From positions 310,001 through 374,000 of the forward strand of contig NZ_AKNV01000006.1 of assembly GCF_000274605.1 (NCBI RefSeq): DNA of 64,000 nucleotides, given 5' to 3'. How positions within the stretch are numbered: the first letter of the stretch is position 1; each line of letters opens with the position of its first letter. Shown here piece by piece: positions 49,307 through 58,869 of the stretch. The position numbers and the translations under genes are program-made. The notes below the pieces were generated by a model. That model had not been told where the DNA came from. It was given only the letters and a program-made list of their open reading frames with translations, and did no database searches. Origin of the DNA: Helicobacter pylori NQ4053. Lineage in GTDB: Bacteria; Campylobacterota; Campylobacteria; Campylobacterales; Helicobacteraceae.

Positions 49307-49591
49307 TCACAACTTGCTCGCCTTATCTAAAAGCATTTGCTTCATTTCTTTTTTCTTGTGTTCTAAATAAAAAACAATAGCGTCTTGAACAAACACGCTT
49401 TTATTTTCTCTGAACGCTCCAAATTCATTCAAATACTCTTCTACGCTATGCATCACTTTCTCTGAAATATAGAGCGTGTGGGCTTTTTTCCTGTCTTCTT
49501 TTTCATGTTTGTTTGTTTCATGCTTGTTGGCATTCTCAAAGCGGTTTTCTAAATCGCTCAGCCTGTCTTTTTTAGTGTTTTTAAATTCCAT
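49307..49591 (-). CDS. RHH-like partner of ParA
   Basis: The 94-residue protein has a charged N-terminal tail (1-36) and then a segment fitting the ribbon-helix-helix fold: a strand (AHTLYIS), a helix (EKVMHSVEEYLNEFG) and a second helix (NKSVFVQDAIVFYLEHKKKE). Small RHH proteins beside ParA often bind the partition centromere. It lies downstream of parA with a 78-bp gap containing a perfect inverted repeat. The partition role is inferred. Confidence 0.65.
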   Translation of the reverse strand: MEFKNTKKDRLSDLENRFENANKHETNKHEKEDRKKAHTLYISEKVMHSVEEYLNEFGAFRENKSVFVQDAIVFYLEHKKKEMKQMLLDKASKL

Positions 49592-49645
49592 ATTTAGCCT
49601 TTAAAGTAGATTGTTTTTAATATCATAACACAATTAAGCGTTATT

Positions 49646-49664
49646 TAGAATTAAACTAATTCTA
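49646..49664. promoter_or_regulatory. Inverted repeat between parA and its partner gene
   Basis: TAGAATTA-AAC-TAATTCTA is a perfect inverted repeat with 8-bp arms in the gap between the parA stop and the RHH-like gene start. It is a candidate operator or centromere site for the RHH-like protein. With no U-rich run on the minus strand it is a poor terminator. Confidence 0.4.
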
Positions 49665-49669
49665 CCCTT

Positions 49670-50326
49670 TCATTTTTTGCCCCCTAAATACCCGATCAAT
49701 TCATCATAGAATTGAGACCATTCGTTTTTAGCCTTATTGTCATTGTATTCCATCACACCCATACCTTCACTCACCGAACGCTTATAGGCTATCCTTTCGC
49801 TTAATATGTTATCCATTAAAAACACGCTCTCATTAGCGTTATTTTGGTTGATGAAATCAATGAGGGCTTTTTTCTCTTTAAGGGTGGGGATAGTAGGGAT
49901 GCGATTCATTACAATACAAGCTTTTAAGTTTTCATTCAACGCTTGGATGTCTCTAATCCTTTCTAGCATGTCTAATAGCACCGCTGTGTCTAGTTGGCTT
50001 GGCGTGGTTGGTATTAGCACCCAATCGCTCAATAGCATAGCCCTTTGGCTTTCTTTGGAGTGTTCGCCCTTAGTGTCAATAAGGATGTATTCGTATTTAT
50101 CCGTCATCTGTTTTAAGGTGTCTGTAATGTTTCCTGTGCGGTTAAAGAGCGTGAAATTGGGCAAAATTGTTTCACTCCTAATATTGTTAAACACTTCCAA
50201 ACTCTTTTGGCTATCAGTGTCTAGTGCGGCAATATCTTTCTTGTCTAGCAATAATTGAACGCACAAGTTCAAGCACAAAGTGGATTTACCGCTCCCTCCT
50301 TTTTCATTGGCTATGGTGATTATCAT
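49670..50326 (-). CDS. parA: ParA-type partition ATPase
   Basis: The 218-residue protein has the deviant Walker A NEKGGSGKST (residues 8-17), ALDTDSQKSLEVF (Walker A' region) and YILIDTKGEHS (Walker B region). It belongs to the small ParA (type Ib) group, which works with a small RHH-type partner. It probably distributes or stabilises the excised form of the element. AAAGGA lies 7 nt before the ATG. A TATAAT on the minus strand at 50418-50413 is a possible promoter in the upstream 265-bp gap. Confidence 0.9.
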   Translation of the reverse strand: MIITIANEKGGSGKSTLCLNLCVQLLLDKKDIAALDTDSQKSLEVFNNIRSETILPNFTLFNRTGNITDTLKQMTDKYEYILIDTKGEHSKESQRAMLLSDWVLIPTTPSQLDTAVLLDMLERIRDIQALNENLKACIVMNRIPTIPTLKEKKALIDFINQNNANESVFLMDNILSERIAYKRSVSEGMGVMEYNDNKAKNEWSQFYDELIGYLGGKK

Positions 50327-50544
50327 CGCTTATTCCTTTATCATTTTGTTAAACATATTTTAAATATAAATAGCTTAAAAGTATATAAAATAGAAAAACT
50401 TAATACTATGTTATTATAAATAGTTATGTTATCTGTTAGTTCTTTTTGTAATGGTTAGTAAAATTTATTAGTGGTGGTTTTTTAGGGTGTTTTTTAAAAG
50501 GGAAAAATTTAGAGAAAAAGAATATTAAAAGGCGTTACGCCAAA

Positions 50545-50577
50545 TTCAATAACATTATTTAAACACATGTTATTGAA
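50545..50577 (-). terminator. Hairpin downstream of the giant gene
   Basis: TTCAATAACAT and ATGTTATTGAA form an 11-bp inverted repeat with an 11-nt loop, starting 14 bp after the giant gene stop on the minus strand. Next on that strand comes GGCGTAACGCC followed by TTTTAATATT, a short second stem with a U-rich tail. Together they could end the 8-kb transcript. The remaining gap 50327-50591 is AT-rich and shows no gene. Confidence 0.4.
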
Positions 50578-50591
50578 AGCATTAGTGGAAC

Positions 50592-53500
50592 TCACATCCC
50601 CATGTCGTAATCATCATTAGCCGCTTTTTTCATTGGCTTATACGCTTCTTGGTTGGCTTGCTCTTTTATCTCTTCCCTCTCATCCACTAAACTCGCTCTT
50701 TTTTCAGCGTTCATTTTCTTTAAGACTTCTTTAGATTTAGGGTTGAATACAGGCTTATAATCCCTGTCTTTACCCATTTTGGCTAAATCGTCTATTAGAG
50801 TTTTATGATCCCATTTTAAAGCTTGCAAGTATTCTAATCGTGGGTAAGGAAGTTTTTGCTCCACTAATCTGGTGTATTTAGCGATATTTTCTTTAGTGGT
50901 TTCAATGGAGTTTTCTAATTCCTTGATTTTTTCAGGGAGTTTAGTGATAGCGTTATCCAACTTCTTTAAAAACCCATCAAACTTGATCTCAGCACAGAAA
51001 TTATAAGAGCTAAACATGTTGCCCGTATCGTTTTTATAAACCATATTGCTAGGGCTATAGGCAATATTGGGATTGTCTTTAGGGCTTAAACTAAACTCCA
51101 CTTGATACTTAGTTTTATAAGCTTTCACCACAAAGCCCTTGTATTCTAAAAGCTTACAATCTCTTTCTTCATTCACAAACAAGGTGTTCAAGTTGCTTGC
51201 AAATTGCTTTTTAATAGCGTCTAGTTTTTCTTTATTTTGTTCGGCTATTTGCTTGTTTTGTTCTTTGAGTTTCTTGTGTGTTAATTCTTCACTCATAGAG
51301 GCGTTTTCTTTTAAAGGCTCTACCTCTTTAACTTTGATAAGCTCATAATCCTTACTCTCTTCATTTTTCAAATCATAGAGCTTGATCTCTGTATGAGTGG
51401 GGATTATCACGGAGCTTTTAAGCGTTTCTAAATCTTTCAATTCCTGTTTAAGATAATCCCATTGAGAAGCGTTGTTCTTTAAGCTTTCTTCATTGAAGTA
51501 ATGCTCTTTATTGAAAGCTTTGTATTTTGATTCTTCGCTTTTAATCTCCGCTCTCAATTTGACTTCTTCAATAATCAAGGGATTGCCTGTCGCTTCTGCT
51601 TTCATCTCGCTCGCATTAGAACTCCCCATATTAAAGTCTTCTAATTCATTCAAGCCTAATTTGTGCGCGTTTCTAAATTGCTCTATGCCTTTAGATTTAG
51701 TTTCTATGATTTGCCACATACGGCTATCGTAAGTCTTTTCAGTGGCGTAACGATAGATTTTCATTCTAAAATTTTCAGGGTCATTTTGGTGCAAAATATT
51801 GCCTTGCCTTATCCCACGCCCTTCCATTTGCAGCAATTCATCAGGCCTCCATGGGCAATCTAATTCATGCATAGCGACTAATCTTTCTTGCACATTAGTG
51901 CCTACTCCCATTTTAGCGGGACTGCCTAATAAAACCCTGACTTCGCCACGATTGACTCTTTTAAACAAATCCTGCCTTTGTTCTTCGGTTTTAGCGTCAT
52001 GGATGAAAGCGATTTCATTTTGTGGGATACCCATTTGGACTAAATGCCTTAAAACATCGCTGTAAACATCAAACGAACAGCCTTTAGCCAGCTCTTCATC
52101 TAAATTGACGCTTTTAGCCTTTTTCTCTTTGAGTTCGTTCTCTAATTCTTTCTTGCTAGGAGCGATGAGATTGCCGTTTTCATCATAGCTAGACAAGCTC
52201 TCTAAAAGTTCTTGAGCTTCATCTAGGGGATTTTTGTTTTCGGTTTCGTTAGCGTTATCTAACACTTCTAAACTCACTTTTTGGCTATGGGTTTTGGGCG
52301 TGGATAGCCCTATGAAACCAAGTTGTGTGCCTTTAGTGGCATGAGTTTCTAAATAATTCTCATAGATATTTTCTGCCATAGCATAGCTTTTAGAAAATTC
52401 TTTTTCCACTTTAGCGTTTGGATCAATCAAGCGGTAATCCAAAGCCACTTTTCTAGCGTCTGTGGTGCAAGAAAGGATATTGTCTTGCCCTTTTTTATTT
52501 TTCTTGCCCTCGCATTTTTGCATCCTATCAATGATAGAGCCTTCATTATATTTGCCATTTTCTAAAGCCACGCCAATAAATTGAGCCACTTCTTCGCTTC
52601 TTTTCACCACCACATTGATAGGCTTATCCCCATACACTTTAGGCACAAAGTGGGGGTTATGCTTTAAAATGTCATCATTAGAGACAATATCCGCAAAGGC
52701 TCTATACATGGTGCTTAAGCCTTGCACATCGCTAAATTTAGAAAAGCGATTGACCATTTTATAACTTTGAGCGGAAGTGTCTAATTCAAAATCATTCACC
52801 ACTTCCCCATAAGTCTTAGCCCAATCATCAAAGAATTCTAACCCTCTTTCTTTGAGCGCATCAGGGGTTAAATAGCGTTGCAAGTGATACATTTCGCTCA
52901 AAGAATTGGCTATAGGCGTGCCGGTTAAAAACATGATTTTCTTATTGTTTTGATGCAAGTAGCGGGTTTTGAGATACAGATCTCTAGCGCGATTAGAGCC
53001 TTGTTGGTTACCAAGCCCTGCAATTTTTTCCATAGAAGTTTCAAAGGCTAGATTTTTGAATAAGTGGGCTTCATCCACAATCAAATTATCAATCCCCATT
53101 TGACTGATATCAATATGAGAGCCTTGTTTTTCTAAAATCGCATCGTATTGAGCGCGGATTTTATCCAGCTTGTTTTTAAAGGCTCTTTCATTGGGTTTTT
53201 TAGTTTCTCTAGGGTTATTTTTATAAGCTAATTCTTGCCTTTCAAAGTTTTTTTCAGCATTCACCAGCTCTTCTTCTTTCAATCCTTCTATGATTTCTCT
53301 AGGGTTAGACAATAATTCCAAATGGGTGTGCGCGATAATCACAGCGTCATAATTGTTGTTAGCGATTTGATTGTACAAAAGCTCTCTTTCTTTTTCAGTG
53401 ATGTCCTTGCTATCAACGACTAACACATTAGCGTTAGGGTAAGCCCTATAGAATTCATCACCCCATTGTTTGGTCAAATGGTTAGGCACGGCAATGAGCG

Positions 53501-56500
53501 TTTTATTCACTAATCCCATGCGTTTTTGTTCCATGCAACTGGCTATAGCGCACAAAGTCTTGCCTGCTCCAACCTGATGGTCTAAACACACTGCCCTGTC
53601 TTGGATAGTTCTAAAAATAGCGTTCTTTTGGTGGGGTCGCAATTTGATATTGTGATTAAAGCCCTCTAGTTCTAATTGCGAGCCATCATAGGTTTTTAAA
53701 ACCAGGTTGTTGAAAGTGTCATTATAGATTTGCTCTAAATGGGTTCTTCTTGCATAGTCTTTGTAAATCCAGTCTTTAAAGGCTTCTTTCAATTCTTCTG
53801 CTTTTTGTCTGGCGAGATTGCTTTGCTCTTCATCAGTGATAAAGATTTCTTTTTTAGGGTCATTAGGATCAACTTGGGCGTATTTAACGCTCAAATCCTT
53901 ATTGTTTAAAACCCTATTTAAAAGACTTTCAAAAGGCGCTTTATAGGAATGCGGCTTGTCTTTGTGCCTGATGCCATAAAGCTCGTTTAATTCATCGCTT
54001 CTAATAGAAACTTCATAAGCGCCGTTTAGGTGTTCTACTTTGATATTTTCTTTGAGATTGTCTAGTTGGTAATCCGTCATTTTATCGCCGTATTGCTTTT
54101 CATAATGGTTAGCGCTCAATTCCATTAAAAACTCTTCTAAATAATAGGTGGGTATCCAAGGGCTGTTGATATTAGCCATGATCTCAGTGGCTTTCAAATC
54201 TTTAGGGATAATCAGCTCTAAATCTTTCACATTAGCCTCTAATCCCTCCACGCCTTGATTGATGGCTTTTTTAACTTCTTTGAGTTTTCTTTTCACATTG
54301 CCGCTCAAATAATCGTTCGCTAAAATATAATCGCCATTATCCTTGTGGTCTTTATAAATTAGTTTTTGCTCTAAAAGTTCTTTAATCGTGGTTTCTAAGC
54401 TTTGGGTTGTGAAATGATCTCTAATGAAATGCAAGTCCAAACACCCTTTTTGATTGATGCTTGCAATTAATGCCTCTTTAGCGTTAGTGATAATAAGTTC
54501 TTTTTTAGGGTTCAAAGTCCTTTCAAAAAAGATTTGAGCTTTTTTGGCTTGAGCTTGCCTTGGCTCTATGTTTTGCATTTTAGCGCTTCTAGGGGTGATT
54601 TCTTTTTCAAAGTCTTTTTCTAATCCTAAGACTTTAGCGCCATACAAATCTTGTTTGATGTCCTTGCGGTTTTTGTTTTCATTGAGGTAGCCAAATTTCT
54701 TGACAAATCCATCATAAACAAGATTGAGTTTAGCCCTCTTGTTTTCTAGCTCTAAATCAGAACTTAAGGGGTTTAATTCTGCGCTCGTTAAATCATTCAA
54801 AGCGTCTTTAATTTTAAAATAGGCTTTTAGTCGTGAGTCTTGGGCTTTAGAGTTGATTTTAGTGGGTTTTAAAAAGATGCCCATTTCATTATTTTGTTCT
54901 AGTTGGCAATAAAGACTATCCCACTTGACTAATTCCCCCCTTTCTAAATTTTTGATAAGCTTTTGGACTTCTTGATAGCGTTCGTTATTTGCATCAATGA
55001 TAATAGCGTCTGTTTTAAGGGTAGTCTTATGGTATTGATAGACACCTTTAGGCAATTTTTCTATCGCTTGATTAAGAGCTTGGGATAAATCTAAGCTTTT
55101 ATCCTCTAAAGCTTGCAACTCGTATTTGTAAATTTGTTCGCCATTGACTTCAGATCTATAGCGGGTTTTTTCCAAACTCAAATGCCCTAGAATGTTTTCA
55201 GGGTGGTGGATAAAGTATTCATTTAGGGTTTGTTCGTTGAGATGGATATTATTCTCACCAACTTTATCCATGAAGTCTTTGATAACCTGATAATCTTGCG
55301 CGCTGTAGCCAAAGTTAGTGGTGTCTATTTTTTCATACCAGCGTTGCAATTTTTCTTGTTTGAAACCAAAATGGTTTGCAACCGCAATGACAATCTTAAG
55401 TTGGTCGCTAGGGGTGAAACTATCAAAGCGGTTGTTTTGTAAGGCAAAAAGGGTGTCATCATCCAAGCTATTGAGTATCTTGTCATAATAAGGCATGGCT
55501 TTAGTGAAGCTTTGATTGGTTGCTTTTTCAACGCCTTTTTTGAAAAACACAATGTCGCTCGTAACTTCCGCTCCTGTTGCTTTAAACACGCTATTAGGCA
55601 GTCTTATCGCGCCTAAAAAGGTGGCGTTTTTTGCGATGTGTTCTCTCATTTTAGGGTTTTTAGCATCCATAAACCAAGAACTCACCACAAACGCCCCTAT
55701 GCCATCATCTTTCAATTCCTTAATCGCTTTCCCTAAAAAGTAATTATGAACGCTCTCGTTACTCAATTCTTTGTCATTGGAGCTATAGATTTTATGATTG
55801 CCATAAGGAGGATTGCCCACAAACGCATCGTATTCTTGATAGAATTGGTGGTTTTCTAAAGCGGTGTTTGTGATGACTTGATTAGGGTAAAGGAATTGAG
55901 AAATATTAGCGCTAATAGGATCTAATTCTGTGCCGATAAAGCGGTAATTCTTATCGCTTGGCGCATGAGCGATGAATTTGCCTGTGCCTAAACTGGGTTC
56001 AAAGATTTCTTTTGGATAGTTGTCGTTATTAAACCCTAATCGATCTAAAGCCTGATAAATGCTATCAATAACCAATTTAGGGGTGTAGTAAGCGTCTCTT
56101 GCGCTCAAATAAGCTCTTCTGAATTCATCTTTAGTGAGTAAGGCTTTTAATTCTTCAAATTCTTTAGGGCGTTGATCTTTTTTAAAGTAGCTTTCTAAAG
56201 CGCCCCATCCGCTAAATTGCGCTAGGATTTCTTGCTCTTTTAAAGTGGCGTAATAATCGCCTTTTAAGATCTCTTGTTTGGCTTGCAGTTCTTTTAAAAG
56301 CTTAATGGCTTTAATGTTAGCCTTATAGCGGGTTTTAGCCCCTTTAATTAAAACTTCTTCGCTCGGTTTAAAATCTATCTTAGGATTAAGGGGGATGGTT
56401 GGCGTGGTGGGTGTTTCTTGCTCTTGTGTTTCTTGTTTTAGCGCGGTTTGCACGGTTTCTTGAGTGTCTTGCTCTTGCGCGGTTTGTTCTTGCGCGTTAT

Positions 56501-58598
56501 TCAACTCTACGCTATTGTCTGTTATTTCGTTCTCTTGTGCGGGATTCACTCCTACGCTATTATTAGAGATAGCGTTTTTATCAATAGCTTGACTATCTGG
56601 CGCGTTGAATGCGTTTAAGGCTTCGTTCGCTGTTTCAATGGATTTTTTAAGGCGATTTTCTAAAATCTCTAAGACTTTTTTAGGGCTGATTTTTAATTGG
56701 AATTTGTCATAAAAGACTTTAGTCGTAGGGTCTTTAAGGAGTTGTGCCCCCACAAGGCTATCCTTTAAAGGCTCGTTGTGGTAAATAGCTTCTAAGAGCC
56801 TGGATCTAAAGTCAGACTCACTCGCTATGGTGTTGTTTCTAATAGCGTTAAGCAAGTTTTCTAAATTATCTAAATTTGATAAAAGTCTTCCCTCTTGATC
56901 CCTGTTTTGTTCAAGGTTTCCAAGTCCATTTGGTGTGATGAGTCTTGCATGATGTAATCGGCTTTGAGCAGGTAATAATACTGATTGATTTGAGCTTCCT
57001 GGAGCAATTCCAAATCGCTCACCCCTTGTGCTCTCTTGATTTGCGCTCCCATTCTGTCTAGGGCTTTTGTCTCCATTTTCGTTTGCTCTATCACCGCTTT
57101 TATCAAGCTCGTTATTGTTCTGTGATCTTTGGTTTTCATGGTCTGTGGGAAATAATGAGCCCATCTGTCCATGATCAAAAAGGCGTAAGCGTCCAGTCTG
57201 TCCTGGCTGTTCTCTAGAGAGAGAAAGCCCCAAATCTCTGGAGCTATTTTGTTGATGAGATGGGGATTGCGGTGGCTGTGATACTCCTCTCTCATTTGGG
57301 GGATTATCCCCCTTTTCTTCGCTTCTTGCTCCATTTTCCATTCGGCTTGCTTGACTTGATGCGCCATTGCTATTTGCTCTTGCTGATATTCCATCTCCTC
57401 TAGATACATGTTCATGTAGTCTATCTCTCTCTCTATGGGATTTTTCTGAAACTGCCTGTTGGTCGCTAGGTCTATAAACTCCTCTTGTTCCTCCCTGCTC
57501 TCTAGGCTCAGTAAATAAACTAGGGTCTTGGTGTGAAAGTTCTTCATCACTCGATCGCTCCATTCCCTCTTGCTGTCCTTTAGGTTCGCTTCTGCGGTGA
57601 ATTTCTTGCGGAATTCCTGCTCTAGCTCTGCCCGGCTCATCTGCGCGATTCGTTCTTTCTTTTTCATTTGGTTCTCCTAAATTTTGTTGCTCTAATTCTA
57701 AATCAGCAACGCTTAAATTTGGATGATTGTTATCATTATTTTTAATAATATTGTTAGAAGTATTAGTCTCTATTGTGTTGTTAATAGGGTTATTGTTGTT
57801 TGCGTTAGAATTTTGCCGCTCATTACCACCCTCTTTAGCTTGAATGATTGCTTCATTCAAGCTTACCGATAGTTTTTTAACTTCTTCATTGTCGTTAGTA
57901 TTCAGTTTGGTATTTTCATTGTTTATTGATTCAAAAGGCAGTTTGTTATAGAGCTTGAAACACTCAGCGCTAGAAATACTGGGTATTATTTCTCTTACCA
58001 ATTTACCATCTTTTGTTTTTTCTACTTCTTGGTAAATATCTTTAAGGTAGTCGTATTCTTTAGCGATTTCATTGCCATTTTCTAAGGTTTTCTTATGCGT
58101 TTCATTATGGTGGGTCAATTGGATTTCTAAACCTTGCTCTTTCAATTCTTCTAAGCTGTTTGTGTAAGTTAGAATTTCAATTTCTCTTGGAAAAAATTCT
58201 CTATTTCTTATAGTATCAATCAGATCGTATCTTTTAGTGATGCACCTTTCAAACCCTTCCTTATTCGCTTCATAAACACGAGAACTTTCTTTTATCACAC
58301 CATTAGCAAAGAACCTAACATCTTCTTTACTATTGTCCTTATACACTCGTTTTTCAAAGCTTAAATACCTCGCCCATTCAATAGGATTTCTAGAAATCAT
58401 GCTGGCTTTATTGATTTGCGTTTTAACGACATAAGGGAGTGGCTCTTGTATTTCATTGATCTTGTCTGATTCTTCAGTAGGGTTGCTTATGGCAATATCA
58501 CTATTATCTAAGATGCTAAATAAATTCGGTTGTGGGTTTTTAGCTTTCTTTTTTTGCATGTGTAATCCTTTAGAGTAGGTTTTTACAAGTAAAACCAA
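50592..58598 (-). CDS. Giant methyltransferase-helicase (2668 residues)
   Basis: This is the largest gene in the window. Residues 1-310 match nothing I know. Residues about 310-580 are low-complexity (Arg, Ser, Gln, Gly, Asn) and coincide with a second gene in another frame. An N6-adenine methyltransferase follows with FEPSLGTGKF (about 863) and VGNPPYG (about 928), then a superfamily 2 helicase with DHQVGAGKT (about 1677), VDEAHLF (about 1841), FLTGTPIANS (about 1885) and EGRGIRQGN (about 2262), ending in coiled-coil sequence. The layout recalls P1 DarB-type proteins that protect injected DNA from restriction, and large methylase-helicases of other conjugative elements. Modification or restriction protection of the transferred DNA is inferred. 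All motifs appear intact. Confidence 0.88.
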   Translation of the reverse strand: MVLLVKTYSKGLHMQKKKAKNPQPNLFSILDNSDIAISNPTEESDKINEIQEPLPYVVKTQINKASMISRNPIEWARYLSFEKRVYKDNSKEDVRFFANGVIKESSRVYEANKEGFERCITKRYDLIDTIRNREFFPREIEILTYTNSLEELKEQGLEIQLTHHNETHKKTLENGNEIAKEYDYLKDIYQEVEKTKDGKLVREIIPSISSAECFKLYNKLPFESINNENTKLNTNDNEEVKKLSVSLNEAIIQAKEGGNERQNSNANNNNPINNTIETNTSNNIIKNNDNNHPNLSVADLELEQQNLGEPNEKERTNRADEPGRARAGIPQEIHRRSEPKGQQEGMERSSDEELSHQDPSLFTEPREQGGTRGVYRPSDQQAVSEKSHRERDRLHEHVSRGDGISARANSNGASSQASRMENGARSEEKGDNPPNERGVSQPPQSPSHQQNSSRDLGLSLSREQPGQTGRLRLFDHGQMGSLFPTDHENQRSQNNNELDKSGDRANENGDKSPRQNGSANQESTRGERFGIAPGSSNQSVLLPAQSRLHHARLITPNGLGNLEQNRDQEGRLLSNLDNLENLLNAIRNNTIASESDFRSRLLEAIYHNEPLKDSLVGAQLLKDPTTKVFYDKFQLKISPKKVLEILENRLKKSIETANEALNAFNAPDSQAIDKNAISNNSVGVNPAQENEITDNSVELNNAQEQTAQEQDTQETVQTALKQETQEQETPTTPTIPLNPKIDFKPSEEVLIKGAKTRYKANIKAIKLLKELQAKQEILKGDYYATLKEQEILAQFSGWGALESYFKKDQRPKEFEELKALLTKDEFRRAYLSARDAYYTPKLVIDSIYQALDRLGFNNDNYPKEIFEPSLGTGKFIAHAPSDKNYRFIGTELDPISANISQFLYPNQVITNTALENHQFYQEYDAFVGNPPYGNHKIYSSNDKELSNESVHNYFLGKAIKELKDDGIGAFVVSSWFMDAKNPKMREHIAKNATFLGAIRLPNSVFKATGAEVTSDIVFFKKGVEKATNQSFTKAMPYYDKILNSLDDDTLFALQNNRFDSFTPSDQLKIVIAVANHFGFKQEKLQRWYEKIDTTNFGYSAQDYQVIKDFMDKVGENNIHLNEQTLNEYFIHHPENILGHLSLEKTRYRSEVNGEQIYKYELQALEDKSLDLSQALNQAIEKLPKGVYQYHKTTLKTDAIIIDANNERYQEVQKLIKNLERGELVKWDSLYCQLEQNNEMGIFLKPTKINSKAQDSRLKAYFKIKDALNDLTSAELNPLSSDLELENKRAKLNLVYDGFVKKFGYLNENKNRKDIKQDLYGAKVLGLEKDFEKEITPRSAKMQNIEPRQAQAKKAQIFFERTLNPKKELIITNAKEALIASINQKGCLDLHFIRDHFTTQSLETTIKELLEQKLIYKDHKDNGDYILANDYLSGNVKRKLKEVKKAINQGVEGLEANVKDLELIIPKDLKATEIMANINSPWIPTYYLEEFLMELSANHYEKQYGDKMTDYQLDNLKENIKVEHLNGAYEVSIRSDELNELYGIRHKDKPHSYKAPFESLLNRVLNNKDLSVKYAQVDPNDPKKEIFITDEEQSNLARQKAEELKEAFKDWIYKDYARRTHLEQIYNDTFNNLVLKTYDGSQLELEGFNHNIKLRPHQKNAIFRTIQDRAVCLDHQVGAGKTLCAIASCMEQKRMGLVNKTLIAVPNHLTKQWGDEFYRAYPNANVLVVDSKDITEKERELLYNQIANNNYDAVIIAHTHLELLSNPREIIEGLKEEELVNAEKNFERQELAYKNNPRETKKPNERAFKNKLDKIRAQYDAILEKQGSHIDISQMGIDNLIVDEAHLFKNLAFETSMEKIAGLGNQQGSNRARDLYLKTRYLHQNNKKIMFLTGTPIANSLSEMYHLQRYLTPDALKERGLEFFDDWAKTYGEVVNDFELDTSAQSYKMVNRFSKFSDVQGLSTMYRAFADIVSNDDILKHNPHFVPKVYGDKPINVVVKRSEEVAQFIGVALENGKYNEGSIIDRMQKCEGKKNKKGQDNILSCTTDARKVALDYRLIDPNAKVEKEFSKSYAMAENIYENYLETHATKGTQLGFIGLSTPKTHSQKVSLEVLDNANETENKNPLDEAQELLESLSSYDENGNLIAPSKKELENELKEKKAKSVNLDEELAKGCSFDVYSDVLRHLVQMGIPQNEIAFIHDAKTEEQRQDLFKRVNRGEVRVLLGSPAKMGVGTNVQERLVAMHELDCPWRPDELLQMEGRGIRQGNILHQNDPENFRMKIYRYATEKTYDSRMWQIIETKSKGIEQFRNAHKLGLNELEDFNMGSSNASEMKAEATGNPLIIEEVKLRAEIKSEESKYKAFNKEHYFNEESLKNNASQWDYLKQELKDLETLKSSVIIPTHTEIKLYDLKNEESKDYELIKVKEVEPLKENASMSEELTHKKLKEQNKQIAEQNKEKLDAIKKQFASNLNTLFVNEERDCKLLEYKGFVVKAYKTKYQVEFSLSPKDNPNIAYSPSNMVYKNDTGNMFSSYNFCAEIKFDGFLKKLDNAITKLPEKIKELENSIETTKENIAKYTRLVEQKLPYPRLEYLQALKWDHKTLIDDLAKMGKDRDYKPVFNPKSKEVLKKMNAEKRASLVDEREEIKEQANQEAYKPMKKAANDDYDMGM
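56870..57667 (-). CDS. Overprinted gene nested in the giant gene (265 residues)
   Basis: Within the low-complexity part of the giant gene (its codons 311-576), the same strand in the +1 frame encodes a 265-residue protein with normal composition: four Trp, many Tyr and Leu, amphipathic helices and no runs. Its ATG at 57667 is preceded by AGGAG with 7 nt spacing, one of the best SD sites in the window. The giant frame here is almost free of hydrophobic residues, as expected if the other frame is the constrained one. I know no family. A long chance frame with a perfect SD and protein-like composition is unlikely, so I list it as a gene, but expression is unproven. Confidence 0.7.
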   Translation of the reverse strand: MKKKERIAQMSRAELEQEFRKKFTAEANLKDSKREWSDRVMKNFHTKTLVYLLSLESREEQEEFIDLATNRQFQKNPIEREIDYMNMYLEEMEYQQEQIAMAHQVKQAEWKMEQEAKKRGIIPQMREEYHSHRNPHLINKIAPEIWGFLSLENSQDRLDAYAFLIMDRWAHYFPQTMKTKDHRTITSLIKAVIEQTKMETKALDRMGAQIKRAQGVSDLELLQEAQINQYYYLLKADYIMQDSSHQMDLETLNKTGIKREDFYQI

Positions 58599-58722
58599 AT
58601 TTGAGAAATAAAGAAACGCACATTTTTTTCAAAATTAGAGCATTTTTTAAAATCCATGTGCCTTTTTTCGTTTACCTTACTTATGGCAAGTTTTTTCTCA
58701 TCAATATTTTTAAGGAGCTATT

Positions 58723-58869
58723 ATGCAAGAAAATGAAAACACATTAAAACAAGACGCTTTCTATGAAGCTGGGTTTTGCGATGAATTGAGCATAGAAACC
58801 CAACACGAAGAATACATTGCTCAAAGAGATTTTGCAAAATCTAACCCACAAGGAGAAGAATATGAATAA
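58723..58869 (+). CDS. 48-residue acidic protein
   Basis: This short frame starts at an ATG with AAGGAG 5 nt before it and ends inside the start of the next gene (ATG at 58862), so the two are probably coupled. The product is acidic (many Glu, Asp, Gln) with no signal peptide. The 124-bp gap before it, shared with the divergent giant gene, must hold both promoters. The good SD and the overlap support it as real; its function is not known, though small acidic DNA-mimic anti-restriction proteins are one possibility. Confidence 0.6.
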   Translation: MQENENTLKQDAFYEAGFCDELSIETQHEEYIAQRDFAKSNPQGEEYE

